This document shows, piece after piece, positions 1-7,146 of a DNA stretch of 64,000 bases. The position numbers and the translations under genes are program-made. Source of the DNA: Flavobacteriaceae bacterium (GTDB lineage Bacteria > Bacteroidota > Bacteroidia > Flavobacteriales > Flavobacteriaceae); assembly GCA_016649715.1 (NCBI GenBank), contig JAENXC010000004.1, positions 146,730 to 210,729 on the forward strand. The letters are read 5' to 3'. The first letter of the stretch is position 1. Every line of letters begins with the position of its first letter. Below the pieces are notes generated by a model. It made no database searches. It was not told the DNA's origin and saw only the letters and a list, made by a program, of their open reading frames with translations.

Positions 1-84
1 GCGGTTTAATTTTTGAAGCAATTCCGGTTCGGGTTGCGAATGTTTTTCTACGTAATCGTTTATTTTTTCGGGAAGAAGATCCAT
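1..84 (-). CDS. O-methyltransferase, N-terminal 28 residues only
   Basis: A minus-strand reading frame starts with ATG at 84 and runs off the left edge, giving 28 residues beginning MDLLPEKINDYVEKHS. This opening resembles the N-terminus of flavobacterial class I SAM-dependent O-methyltransferases (caffeoyl-CoA/catechol type), which start with a similar short acidic helix followed by a run ending EPELLQKL. It lies 30 bases downstream of the ACMSD gene on the same strand, so it is probably the next gene of the kynurenine operon or a read-through neighbour. Only the start is visible, so the SAM-binding motifs cannot be checked. The family call is from N-terminal similarity I recall and is moderate. 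Confidence 0.5.
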   Translation of the reverse strand, partial: MDLLPEKINDYVEKHSQPEPELLQKLNR

Positions 85-114
85 TTTTTAGTGGTCAGTT
101 AGTCGTTGGAAGTT

Positions 115-1203
115 TTATTTTTCGCCAAGAATTCTGTTTACCAATTTTTGTTTAGCTTTTTCGTCATCGCCGCAGAGCCATTGTATTACATTTTCGTCCC
201 AAATGGCATCGCATTGTTCGGGTGTTATTATCTTTTGCTCAACGGCCAGGTCTAAAATTTTTCCGGGGTAGGAAGATTGTACGGCACTTTCCATTTCCCC
301 TAACGGATAAGGGTCGTCCAAGCCCATAAGTACTTGTTTGTACCCTTGGTTTCTCACCAATAATTCCAGTCCTCCGGTGTCGTGAAGAAGTGTATCGAAG
401 AAAATATTTTTGTGCCCAACCGATTTTCGCGGATGGGTTTTTCCTTTAAAAAGATCGGGACGGCCATCAAAACCTTGAATTCTTCGCCCTAAATTTATCT
501 GGGCCAATTGTCCGCCGTGGGCAAAACAGGTTCGCATATTTGGAAATTTATCGGCGTATCCGTTCAATGTTAAAAAATGATAGGCGTCTGCACATTGCGC
601 AAGCATCCAAATAAGGTGGAAACGCCACGATGTATTTTCAAGTTTTATGAATTTTTCACCATCATATGGGTGAATTTCAACAGCCAAATTATATTTCGAA
701 GCCAATTCAAAAATAGGTTCGTTTTCTTCGTCAAAAATACAGCGCCAGGTTCCAATGGTATCCATATAATGCGTTGGTAAACACAATAATTGAAGCCCTA
801 AAGTTTCCACACAACGCTCCATTTCCCAAAGTGCGCCGCGCACAAAACCGGGATGCACCACAAACCCACAAGTGAATTTTGAAGGATGCTCGTGCTGCAC
901 TTTTGCGTTAAAATCATTCTGAAAACGAAGCGCTTGTTTCATTTCCTCCACGCGCAGCCCGTTTCCGTAAAGTTGGGAAAGGTTTAAAACCACGGCGTGA
1001 TCAATTTTGAAACGTGCCATCCATTCCAATTTTTCATTTAAAAAGAAGCTGGAATCGGTCACCGGGCGGCTCCAATCCTTTTGGAGCATGAATTTTCGAT
1101 CTTTATCTACCCAAAAAATTTCCTTATCCCGCATAAACTGTGGAATTTCCTCTGGATAGGGAAGGAGGTGTGAATGGCCGTTGATGCGGAGTTTTCGTCT
1201 CAT
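115..1203 (-). CDS. ACMSD-family amidohydrolase (2-amino-3-carboxymuconate-6-semialdehyde decarboxylase)
   Basis: The 362-residue protein belongs to the amidohydrolase-2/ACMSD family. ACMSD decarboxylates 2-amino-3-carboxymuconate semialdehyde to 2-aminomuconate semialdehyde, diverting tryptophan carbon from quinolinate/NAD synthesis to full oxidation. Visible metal ligands are the N-terminal HxH (H10-S-H12), H178 in EIHPYD, H229 in FAHGG and an Asp at 296/297 in GLDDPYPLGE, matching the family Zn site in order and spacing. Start ATG at 1203. It follows the SDR and dehydrogenase genes on the same strand, and the operon (KynU, Kmo, RidA, ALDH) makes the ACMSD role more likely than a generic decarboxylase. 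Cytoplasmic. Confidence 0.88.
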   Translation of the reverse strand: MRRKLRINGHSHLLPYPEEIPQFMRDKEIFWVDKDRKFMLQKDWSRPVTDSSFFLNEKLEWMARFKIDHAVVLNLSQLYGNGLRVEEMKQALRFQNDFNAKVQHEHPSKFTCGFVVHPGFVRGALWEMERCVETLGLQLLCLPTHYMDTIGTWRCIFDEENEPIFELASKYNLAVEIHPYDGEKFIKLENTSWRFHLIWMLAQCADAYHFLTLNGYADKFPNMRTCFAHGGQLAQINLGRRIQGFDGRPDLFKGKTHPRKSVGHKNIFFDTLLHDTGGLELLVRNQGYKQVLMGLDDPYPLGEMESAVQSSYPGKILDLAVEQKIITPEQCDAIWDENVIQWLCGDDEKAKQKLVNRILGEK

Positions 1204-1227
1204 AAGAAAATTTAATGAATGCTAAAG

Positions 1228-2013
1228 TTACAAACTTTTGGTGCGTCCGCCATCCACTGGAAGGTTTATTCCGTTTATATAACTTGCTGCTTCACTAGCC
1301 AAAAAAGCCACGGCATTTGCAATCTCACCGGGTTGGGCAAAACGTCTTGCGGGAACAAGACTCTTCATAAAATCGCTGGCTTCCTTTTCGGTTTTGTCCA
1401 TTTTTTTTGCGGCGTTGCCAACAATGTCTTCCAATCTGTCAGTAGCTGTAAAACCTGGTAAAACATTGTTTACAGTAATACCGAACTGACCCAATTCATT
1501 AGCCAAGGTTTTGCTCCAACTTGCAACCGCGCCACGAATGGTATTGCTTACGCCAAGTCCGTCAATTGGTTGTTTTACCGAAGTGGAAATTATATTTATA
1601 ATCCTGCCGTAATCTGCTTCCTTCATTCCGGGAACTACAGCCTGCGCCAAAATTTGGTTACAGACTAAGTGCATTGAAAATGCTTTTTCAAACTCATCGG
1701 TTGTTGCCGAAAAAATTGGACCGCCTTTTGGTCCTCCAGTATTATTGATCAAAATGTGAAATATTTTATTTGAAACGGCTACTTCCACTTTGTCTTTCAA
1801 CTGTTGTGGATTGGTAAAATCTGCTACAAAATAGTTGTGCTTTTGGCCTTTATCGTACGGAAGTTCAATCAAGGTTTCCCTCAATTTTTCTTCATCGCGG
1901 GCAACTAAAGTTATGGTTGCACCCAGTTTTGCCAATTGAATAGCGGTTGCTTTTCCAATGCCGGCGGTACTTCCGCAGACTAGGGCGTTTTTATCTGTTA
2001 AGTCTAAATTCAT
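1228..2013 (-). CDS. Short-chain dehydrogenase/reductase-like protein with degenerate catalytic site
   Basis: The protein has 261 residues from ATG 2013. A GTG at 2031 would also be in frame but lies inside a dispersed repeat, so I prefer 2013. The Rossmann glycine motif is present (GSTAGIG, about residues 14-20), as are the NNTGG motif near 90 and the SDR C-terminal signature PGFTATDR. The usual Ser-Tyr-Lys triad is broken: Ser143 is present, but where YxxxK should fall the sequence reads SNTIR (about 156-160). This matches the subgroup of BKR-like SDRs known to deviate from the SDR tetrad. It sits between the semialdehyde dehydrogenase and ACMSD genes of the kynurenine operon, so it probably acts on a muconate-type intermediate, but its reaction is unknown. 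Confidence 0.8.
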   Translation of the reverse strand: MNLDLTDKNALVCGSTAGIGKATAIQLAKLGATITLVARDEEKLRETLIELPYDKGQKHNYFVADFTNPQQLKDKVEVAVSNKIFHILINNTGGPKGGPIFSATTDEFEKAFSMHLVCNQILAQAVVPGMKEADYGRIINIISTSVKQPIDGLGVSNTIRGAVASWSKTLANELGQFGITVNNVLPGFTATDRLEDIVGNAAKKMDKTEKEASDFMKSLVPARRFAQPGEIANAVAFLASEAASYINGINLPVDGGRTKSL

Positions 2014-2032
2014 AATATTTTTTATTGTCACC

Positions 2033-2110
2033 CTGAGCGCAGTCGAAGGGCTTGTTTACTTATAATTTCAATCTGGCTTCGACTTTAGTTTATTCTGAGC
2101 GCAGTCGAAG
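2033..2110. repeat. Two direct copies of CTGAGCGCAGTCGAAG plus an inverted fragment
   Basis: The gap between the SDR and aldehyde dehydrogenase genes contains CTGAGCGCAGTCGAAG at 2033-2048 and again at 2095-2110, with CTTCGACT (the reverse complement of its end) near 2077-2084. This motif is a common dispersed repeat in Bacteroidota and some other phyla. The arrangement could fold as a stem-loop between the two genes of the operon. No coding function is seen. Confidence 0.75.
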
Positions 2111-2127
2111 AACTCAGCCTGACATTC

Positions 2128-3573
2128 TCATTCATATTTAATACAAACATTCTTCGCCTCCGTAAAAAACCGAAGCGCTTCAAAGCCACCTTCACGGCCT
2201 ACTCCACTGTCTTTCATTCCGCCGAAAGGGGTTCGTAGATCTCGGTTTAACCACGTATTTACCCACACGATTCCCGCTTCGATTTCTTTTGAAATACGCA
2301 TCGTTCGGTTTAAATCTGAAGTCCAAAGTGTGGCGGACAATCCGTATTTCACTGAATTTGCCATTTTTAGAACTTCATCTTCGGTTTCAAAAGGCATAAT
2401 TGTTACTGCCGGACCGAAGATTTCTTCTTGATTTACGCGGCATTGGTCGTCAAAAACTTCAATAACCGTCGGTTCCAAATAATAACCGTTTTCAAAATTT
2501 TTCACAGTTACTCGGTTTCCACCACAAAGGATTTTTCCGCCTTCTCTTTCGGCGAGTTTAATGTACGATTCCACTTTTTCCAAATGTGGTTTTGAAACCA
2601 AAGCGCCTATATTCGTTTCGGCATCAAAGGGATTTCCGATTTTCAGTCGCTTTACTTTTTCGACAAAATCTTTTTTAAATTTTTCATAAATTGATTTCTC
2701 AACAAAGATTCTACTTCCGCAAAGGCAGATTTGACCTTGGTTTGAAAATGAAGAGCGAACGGTTACTTCCAGCATTTTTTCATAATTGCAATCGGCGAAA
2801 ATGAGGTTTGGGTTTTTTCCACCGAGTTCCAATGAAAGTTTTTTGAACATCGGGGCTGCTGTTCGGGCAATGCTTTCCCCAGTTTTGGTGCCACCTGTAA
2901 AGGAAATTGCTTTAATATTTTTATGTTCAACAATGGCTTGTCCCGCAGAAGGACCGCTGCCGTGAACAATGTTTAAAACACCTTTTGGCAGACCAGCTTG
3001 GGTGCAGATTTCACCTAAAAGAAAAGCGGTCATCGGTGTAATTTCGCTAGGTTTTGCAACCACGGTATTTCCGGCAGCGATTGCGGGCGCAATTTTCCAA
3101 GTGAATAAATAAAGTGGAAGATTCCAAGGCGAGATACAGCCAACAACACCAATGGGTTGGCGAAGCGTGAAATTAATCGTGTTCAGACCTATACTTTCGT
3201 GGGCTTCGCTGGTAAATTGCGTGATTGCGTTTCCGAAAAACCGAAAGTTTGAAGATGCTCTCGGAATGTCAACTGCTAAAGCCAAACTCAGCGGTTTGCC
3301 GTTGTCTTTTGCTTCGGCTTTTGCCAAATCAATCAATTTTTCCTCAATTAAATCTGCGATTTTTAGGAGAATTTTGCTGCGTTCGTCTATGGTTGTGTTG
3401 CTCCATTTTGGGAAGGCATCCTTTGCGGCTTGATATGCACATTCAATATCTTCGAAATTTGAATTGGCAATTTGCGAATAGACTTCGCCATTGGAAGGAT
3501 TGTAATTGTCCAACCATTTTTTTGAAAGCGGTTCAACGTATTCGCCGTTTATGTAGTTTAGGATTTTTTGCAT
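2128..3573 (-). CDS. Aldehyde dehydrogenase, probable 2-aminomuconate-6-semialdehyde dehydrogenase
   Basis: This 481-residue NAD(P)-dependent aldehyde dehydrogenase has the full catalytic set: Asn151 in SPWNLP, Glu249 in LELGGKNPN and the nucleophile Cys283 in GQICLC. The C-terminal TPFGGMKDSGVGREGG motif is typical of the 2-hydroxymuconic/2-aminomuconic semialdehyde dehydrogenase group. In this operon the expected reaction is oxidation of 2-aminomuconate semialdehyde, made by ACMSD, to 2-aminomuconate, which RidA-type deaminase then hydrolyses. Start ATG at 3573. An inserted membrane-protein gene ends 8 bases upstream, so the dehydrogenase may now depend on transcription through the inserted block. 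Confidence 0.88.
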   Translation of the reverse strand: MQKILNYINGEYVEPLSKKWLDNYNPSNGEVYSQIANSNFEDIECAYQAAKDAFPKWSNTTIDERSKILLKIADLIEEKLIDLAKAEAKDNGKPLSLALAVDIPRASSNFRFFGNAITQFTSEAHESIGLNTINFTLRQPIGVVGCISPWNLPLYLFTWKIAPAIAAGNTVVAKPSEITPMTAFLLGEICTQAGLPKGVLNIVHGSGPSAGQAIVEHKNIKAISFTGGTKTGESIARTAAPMFKKLSLELGGKNPNLIFADCNYEKMLEVTVRSSFSNQGQICLCGSRIFVEKSIYEKFKKDFVEKVKRLKIGNPFDAETNIGALVSKPHLEKVESYIKLAEREGGKILCGGNRVTVKNFENGYYLEPTVIEVFDDQCRVNQEEIFGPAVTIMPFETEDEVLKMANSVKYGLSATLWTSDLNRTMRISKEIEAGIVWVNTWLNRDLRTPFGGMKDSGVGREGGFEALRFFTEAKNVCIKYE

Positions 3574-3580
3574 TAGAAAA

Positions 3581-4339
3581 TTATGATTTAGTATTTTCGG
3601 AATTATTTTTATACCAATCTTCTTCTTTCCAATTTAAAATAAGATTTTTCATAAAATTTTTAAAGCTAAAATTCAAGAGATTATAATTTATAATTATTCT
3701 ATCAAACGCTAAATAAGTTAGAAATGATTGTAAAACCGATCTACCGACATTTGAGTCTTTGAATATTAAATAATCATTTAAAATGGAAACTGAATAAACT
3801 ATCAAATAAATAAGAAATAGTGAATAAATGATAAATCTAATTCTATTTCGATTTATTAGTACTAATGCTAATTGTAATTGTTTTTTATTAGTTTTCCCAT
3901 CTTTAGTATTATTTATTAAATTATTTACTTTGGACATTATTTTTTCCAAGTATAGGGTAGTAAATGCTGAAGTTAAAAACAAGAATAAATAAAGCTTTGT
4001 ATTATAATTAATATTTATTAATGATTCTGGAAAATATTTTATTGAATAAAAAATTAAAAAAAAAGGCACGCCAAAAGATAGAAATGCAACATAAAACGTT
4101 TTAATTAAAGTTCCGCTAAGTAGCAAAATAAAAAAAGGAAAAGAGAATATATTTTTTAAATAGTTGAAAAATTTCCCTTTTGGAAGAATATTGGAGATAA
4201 AATAAAATGTTATTATTAACAAAAATACTGGATATATACTGGCATATTTTCGATTAATAAAAAAAGCATAATGAAAGGGTAAATAAGATAAAACACCAAA
4301 AATAATTGATATAATATTTTTTTTAAACCATTTTTTCAT
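3581..4339 (-). CDS. Hypothetical multi-pass membrane protein
   Basis: I do not recognise this 252-residue protein. It is extremely hydrophobic and rich in Ile, Phe, Asn and Lys, with about six or seven predicted membrane segments (near 9-28, 36-51, 64-84, 115-131, 166-190, 203-220) and a charged C-terminal tail ending around KEEDWYKNN. Codon use is strikingly AT-rich compared with the kynurenine genes on both sides. It sits 15 bases downstream of a ridA remnant and 8 bases before the aldehyde dehydrogenase start. I infer it is an acquired gene inside the operon. No link to tryptophan degradation is visible. Confidence 0.65.
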   Translation of the reverse strand: MKKWFKKNIISIIFGVLSYLPFHYAFFINRKYASIYPVFLLIITFYFISNILPKGKFFNYLKNIFSFPFFILLLSGTLIKTFYVAFLSFGVPFFLIFYSIKYFPESLININYNTKLYLFLFLTSAFTTLYLEKIMSKVNNLINNTKDGKTNKKQLQLALVLINRNRIRFIIYSLFLIYLIVYSVSILNDYLIFKDSNVGRSVLQSFLTYLAFDRIIINYNLLNFSFKNFMKNLILNWKEEDWYKNNSENTKS

Positions 4340-4354
4340 AATGAAATTATTCTA

Positions 4355-4446
4355 TTAAATAATTGGCTTATAAGCCATAGCCTTAATCTCCACCACTAAA
4401 TACGGATGCGGTAATTCATGCACAACACAGTAATAGATTCCGGCCT
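4355..4446 (-). pseudogene. Remnant of a second ridA 3' end
   Basis: Read on the minus strand this stretch encodes [20 protein letters not shown] followed by PII and a stop at 4355-4357. That is almost the C-terminus of the intact RidA at 5115-5540 ([20 protein letters not shown] then PAP). Similarity fades upstream of about 4446, where the peptide becomes AGIYYC in place of PARTTV. The nucleotide sequence differs from the intact copy at several synonymous sites, so this is a diverged homologous end, not a fresh tandem copy. It has no start and is not a gene. It marks one edge of the toxin-antitoxin insertion. Confidence 0.85.
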
Positions 4447-4505
4447 AATTTTTTTTAAAAATACCAGACAAACATCGGAAACTAAGGAAGCCAAAAGCAA
4501 TCACA

Positions 4506-4820
4506 TTATTTTTTATTTTCAAGAATTTTTAATAGTTTTTTAGGATCTTGTCGGTTATCCCAAAAAGCGGAAATTATTATGGACTCTTCCGTAATTTTAT
4601 AAAAAACACTGAAATTGCCCAAGGAAGCTACCCTTACATCATTAAAATCAGTGGATTTGTAAATAAAAGGTGATTTGGAAATTTGATTTGTTCGGGCATT
4701 GACCATCCGAATTAGTTTTATTGAATAAGTAGTGGATTTATTTCTTTTGACCCAATATTCTAAAATTCCAACAAATTGGATGTCCGCAGTTTTTGTCCAA
4801 ATTACATTCCGTTCAGCCAT
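4506..4820 (-). CDS. Type II toxin of the RelE/ParE superfamily
   Basis: The 104-residue protein opens with VIWTKTADIQFVGILEYW, the strand-helix start of ParE/RelE folds. It continues through NQISKSPFIYKSTDFNDVRV and ends with strands ASLGNFSVFYKI and SIIISAFWDNRQDPKKL, where the family usually has VFDxRQNP. Family members are mRNA interferases (RelE) or gyrase poisons (ParE); which applies here cannot be told. Its gene overlaps the 3' end of the antitoxin gene by 19 bases, the usual antitoxin-first arrangement. It lies between the intact ridA and the ridA remnant and looks like a horizontally acquired cassette. Confidence 0.82.
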   Translation of the reverse strand: MAERNVIWTKTADIQFVGILEYWVKRNKSTTYSIKLIRMVNARTNQISKSPFIYKSTDFNDVRVASLGNFSVFYKITEESIIISAFWDNRQDPKKLLKILENKK

Positions 4821-5044
4821 TCAAGATTTCTTTTGTCCATTTTTTCTTGAGAAATCAACTTTCCATTTTTTATGTCCTCCTCGCTCATTTGCAGCATTTT
4901 CTTTTGGTCAGCTGTCAATTTTACAATATCAGATTCAGATGTGCTTAAAGAAATAAGTTTATCAAGTGCCTCCAAAAAATCTTTATCCCTAATTGAAATG
5001 ATTTTGTCAATCAATCCGTTTCTTATTTTATCAACTGTTGTCAT
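4802..5044 (-). CDS. Antitoxin paired with the RelE/ParE-type toxin
   Basis: The 80-residue acidic helical protein resembles the small Bacteroidota antitoxins that precede ParE/RelE toxins. It has an N-terminal helix (KIRNGLIDKIISIRD), a linker, then a segment LTADQKKMLQMSEEDIKNGK and a C-terminal EEMDKRNLEWL-like helix that would wrap the toxin. No clear DNA-binding fold is evident, so autoregulation is uncertain. The toxin start lies inside its last codons, implying translational coupling. Start ATG at 5044. The identity rests mainly on size, composition and the overlapping toxin. Confidence 0.75.
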   Translation of the reverse strand: MTTVDKIRNGLIDKIISIRDKDFLEALDKLISLSTSESDIVKLTADQKKMLQMSEEDIKNGKLISQEKMDKRNLEWLNGM

Positions 5045-5114
5045 TGTGTTTTTTTCTATCGTAAATATCTGAAAAATTAGTGAGATTTTCTAATATAGCA
5101 TAACAGCTTGCAGG

Positions 5115-5540
5115 TCAAGGCGCAGGTTTATAGGCCATTGCCTTAATCTCCACCACCAAATAAGGATGCGGCAATTGATGCACGGCCACAGTAGTTCTCG
5201 CGGGTCCGGTTTCTTTGTTAAAGTATTCAGCGTAAACTTCGTTGTAACCCGCAAAGTCGTTCATATTTACTAAGAAGCTGGTTATGTCCACAACATCGGC
5301 CATTGTTGCACCTTCGGTGGCGAGATAGTCCTTTATGTTTTCAAGTACGGCGCGGGTCTGTTCTCTAATGTCAAAATGCATCGTGCCCATTTCATCCACT
5401 TTGTGGACACCTGCAAAGGTATTGTCGGGCAAACGGGAACTTGTTCCGCTGACGAATAAAAAATCGCCAGCACGTTTAATGTGGGGATATGCGCCACGGG
5501 GCGTTGCTTTTCCTTCTACCAATCTGCTTTTGTTGCTCAT
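5115..5540 (-). CDS. RidA-family protein, probable 2-aminomuconate deaminase
   Basis: This 141-residue protein of the YjgF/YER057c/UK114 (RidA) superfamily carries the conserved [20 protein letters not shown] start and the C-terminal [15 protein letters not shown] block with the family Arg that binds the substrate carboxylate. Canonical RidA hydrolyses reactive enamines. In kynurenine and aminophenol operons this clade is the 2-aminomuconate deaminase (AmnD-like), releasing ammonia to give 4-oxalocrotonate. Its position between Kmo and the semialdehyde dehydrogenase supports the latter role. A diverged copy of its last 30 codons occurs at 4355-4446, beyond a toxin-antitoxin pair. Confidence 0.85.
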   Translation of the reverse strand: MSNKSRLVEGKATPRGAYPHIKRAGDFLFVSGTSSRLPDNTFAGVHKVDEMGTMHFDIREQTRAVLENIKDYLATEGATMADVVDITSFLVNMNDFAGYNEVYAEYFNKETGPARTTVAVHQLPHPYLVVEIKAMAYKPAP

Positions 5541-5577
5541 AAATTTAATTTTTTAAAGTTGTCACTTCGGTTCCGCT

Positions 5578-5612
5578 CAAACCTAACAGGTCTTAAAGAC
5601 CTTTTAGGTTTT
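5578..5612. terminator. Near-perfect palindrome downstream of kmo
   Basis: AAACCTAACAGGTCTT and AAGACCTTTTAGGTTT form an inverted repeat of 16 bases with one mismatch and almost no loop, directly after the kmo stop. It resembles the AACCTAACAGG palindromes scattered in flavobacterial genomes. It could act as a weak terminator or an mRNA 3'-end stabiliser between kmo and ridA. Confidence 0.6.
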
Positions 5613-7049
5613 TTACCCAAAAGCTATTTCATCATCGTGAAGGATGGCTTCGGTATGTTTTTTTACCAGTTCCAGTTTTTCTTTTAGCGACATTTCCTCA
5701 GTGATTTTTCCTTCGTCCAAAAGATTTAAAATTGCTTTGTCCTGTGCCCGTCCTCGTTTTAGTGCTTCGGAATAGGGGATTGATTCCTTAAAGGTAACCA
5801 AAGAATATTTGCTGTAATAATCTTCGGGGAATTCTGCTTCAAAAGCTGTTTCCAGTTTTCTTTTTCTCTGAAAAATTTCCATCGCGGTGTGCTCCTTCAT
5901 TTCGTGGAAATTGTCCACCGCCAAATCTGCAATTGCATCCGTATCTTTTTTCCGAAGCGCTTCGTATTCTTTAAAAATAGCTTCCCAATCAACTCCTCCC
6001 CCTTGGGGAGGCCAGGAGGTGACATATTTCTCAAGAATTTCATCAAAAACCACAACATCCTCAAAGGAAGCATTCATTCCCTGCCCGTAGAATGGGACTA
6101 TTGCGTGCGCGGCATCGCCCAAAAGAAGCACTTTTCCGTAGCTATTCCAAGGCGAACATTTTACGGTGCCGAGCGGCCCAATTGGGTTTCCGAAAAATTC
6201 TTCGGAAAGGTTCGGGATCATTTCCACCACATCGGGGAATTCTTTGTTGAAATATTCGTGCACCATTTCTGGCGTGGTCAAATTGGCGAAGCAATAGTCG
6301 CTGTTTTCATAGGGAAGGAATAGCGTAACGGTAAAACTTCCGTCCAGATTTGGCAGGGCAATCAACATATCTTCGCCTCGTGGCCAGATGTGTAAAGCAT
6401 TAATATAAGTTCTGTAACCGCCGTTTTCGGAATTCGATTCGCGCTTGGGCAATGCAGGAATTTCAAGTTCTTTGTAACCGTGGCTCAGCCATTGCTGCGA
6501 AAAACTGAAGAGAAACTTGTGACTCTCGAACATACTTTTGCGAACCGCAGACCCTGCGCCGTCGGTTCCGAAAATTACATCAGCTGAAATAGTTATTTCC
6601 TTATTAGTATCATATTCTTTAAAAACGGCTGTAGCATTTTCCAAATCCACAGTTTCGCAAGCGTGGTTGAAAATGATTTTTACGTTTGGCATTTTTTCGG
6701 CTTCATCCAATAAAAGTATATTCAGCCCAGGTCGTGATATTGAGTTTATATATTCATCCTTTCTACCGCTATACGGACTCAAAAATGTGTTTCCGGCTTT
6801 GTCGTGAATCATCCTCCCATTCATTGGGATGCAGAGTTTTTTTGCGGCTTCCTCAACTCCTGCTAAACGAAGTCCTCGTAAACCGCGATCACTCAAAGCT
6901 AAGTTTATGGAGCGGCCGGCGTCTTGGGTTACTTTTCGCAAATCGGGGCGTTTTTCAACCAAGGTTACTTGATAGCCGCGTTGGGCCATTCGCAGAGCGA
7001 GTAGGCTTCCGCAGAGACCGGCACCGATTATTAGGATATTTTTATTCAT
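5613..7049 (-). CDS. kmo: Kynurenine 3-monooxygenase
   Basis: This 478-residue FAD-dependent monooxygenase hydroxylates L-kynurenine to 3-hydroxykynurenine with NADPH and O2. The N-terminal FAD motif IIGAGLCGSLLALRMAQRG (residues 6-24), the DAGRSINLALSDRG substrate/flavin segment near 43 and the GDAAHAIVPFYGQGMNASFED motif near 315 are all characteristic of Kmo. Kynureninase lies immediately upstream. Around residues 344-352 the sequence TSWPPQGGGVDW interrupts a normally short connection. The DNA there (about 5994-6020) is a palindromic CTCCCCCTTGGGGAG-type dispersed repeat that appears to have inserted in frame. Cytoplasmic or peripheral to the membrane. Confidence 0.95.
   Translation of the reverse strand: MNKNILIIGAGLCGSLLALRMAQRGYQVTLVEKRPDLRKVTQDAGRSINLALSDRGLRGLRLAGVEEAAKKLCIPMNGRMIHDKAGNTFLSPYSGRKDEYINSISRPGLNILLLDEAEKMPNVKIIFNHACETVDLENATAVFKEYDTNKEITISADVIFGTDGAGSAVRKSMFESHKFLFSFSQQWLSHGYKELEIPALPKRESNSENGGYRTYINALHIWPRGEDMLIALPNLDGSFTVTLFLPYENSDYCFANLTTPEMVHEYFNKEFPDVVEMIPNLSEEFFGNPIGPLGTVKCSPWNSYGKVLLLGDAAHAIVPFYGQGMNASFEDVVVFDEILEKYVTSWPPQGGGVDWEAIFKEYEALRKKDTDAIADLAVDNFHEMKEHTAMEIFQRKRKLETAFEAEFPEDYYSKYSLVTFKESIPYSEALKRGRAQDKAILNLLDEGKITEEMSLKEKLELVKKHTEAILHDDEIAFG
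5994..6020. repeat. Palindromic dispersed repeat inserted in frame in kmo
   Basis: The core CTCCCCCTTGGGGAG followed by GCCAGGAGGTG lies inside the kmo reading frame and adds about nine residues (WPPQGGG). A related unit (CCTCCCC, TT, GGG, GGCTGGGGTGTGG) lies in the intergenic space at about 21220-21250. Confidence 0.7.
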
Positions 7050-7067
7050 ATTATTTATATCTCTTGA

Positions 7068-7146
7068 CTTAAGACGATAGGACTTAAGACATAGGACAAA
7101 ATTTATTAAACTTTAGTCTTACGTCCTAAGTCTAAAAGTCCTATGT
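7068..7146. repeat. Short direct and inverted words GACTTAAGAC / ATAGGAC between kynU and kmo
   Basis: The 96-base gap between kynU and kmo is made of repeated words. GACTTAAGAC occurs twice and ATAGGAC twice in one orientation, followed by inverted forms (GTCTTACGTCC, AGTCTAAAAGTCC, TATGTC). A trace of the same words (AAGTCTTATGTCC) occurs again at about 8483-8497 on the other side of kynU. These look like a small dispersed repeat. I see no gene. Confidence 0.6.

Noticed and set aside
2014..2031. SDR start at GTG 2031
   Set aside because: It lies in the dispersed repeat unit and adds only six residues without family similarity.
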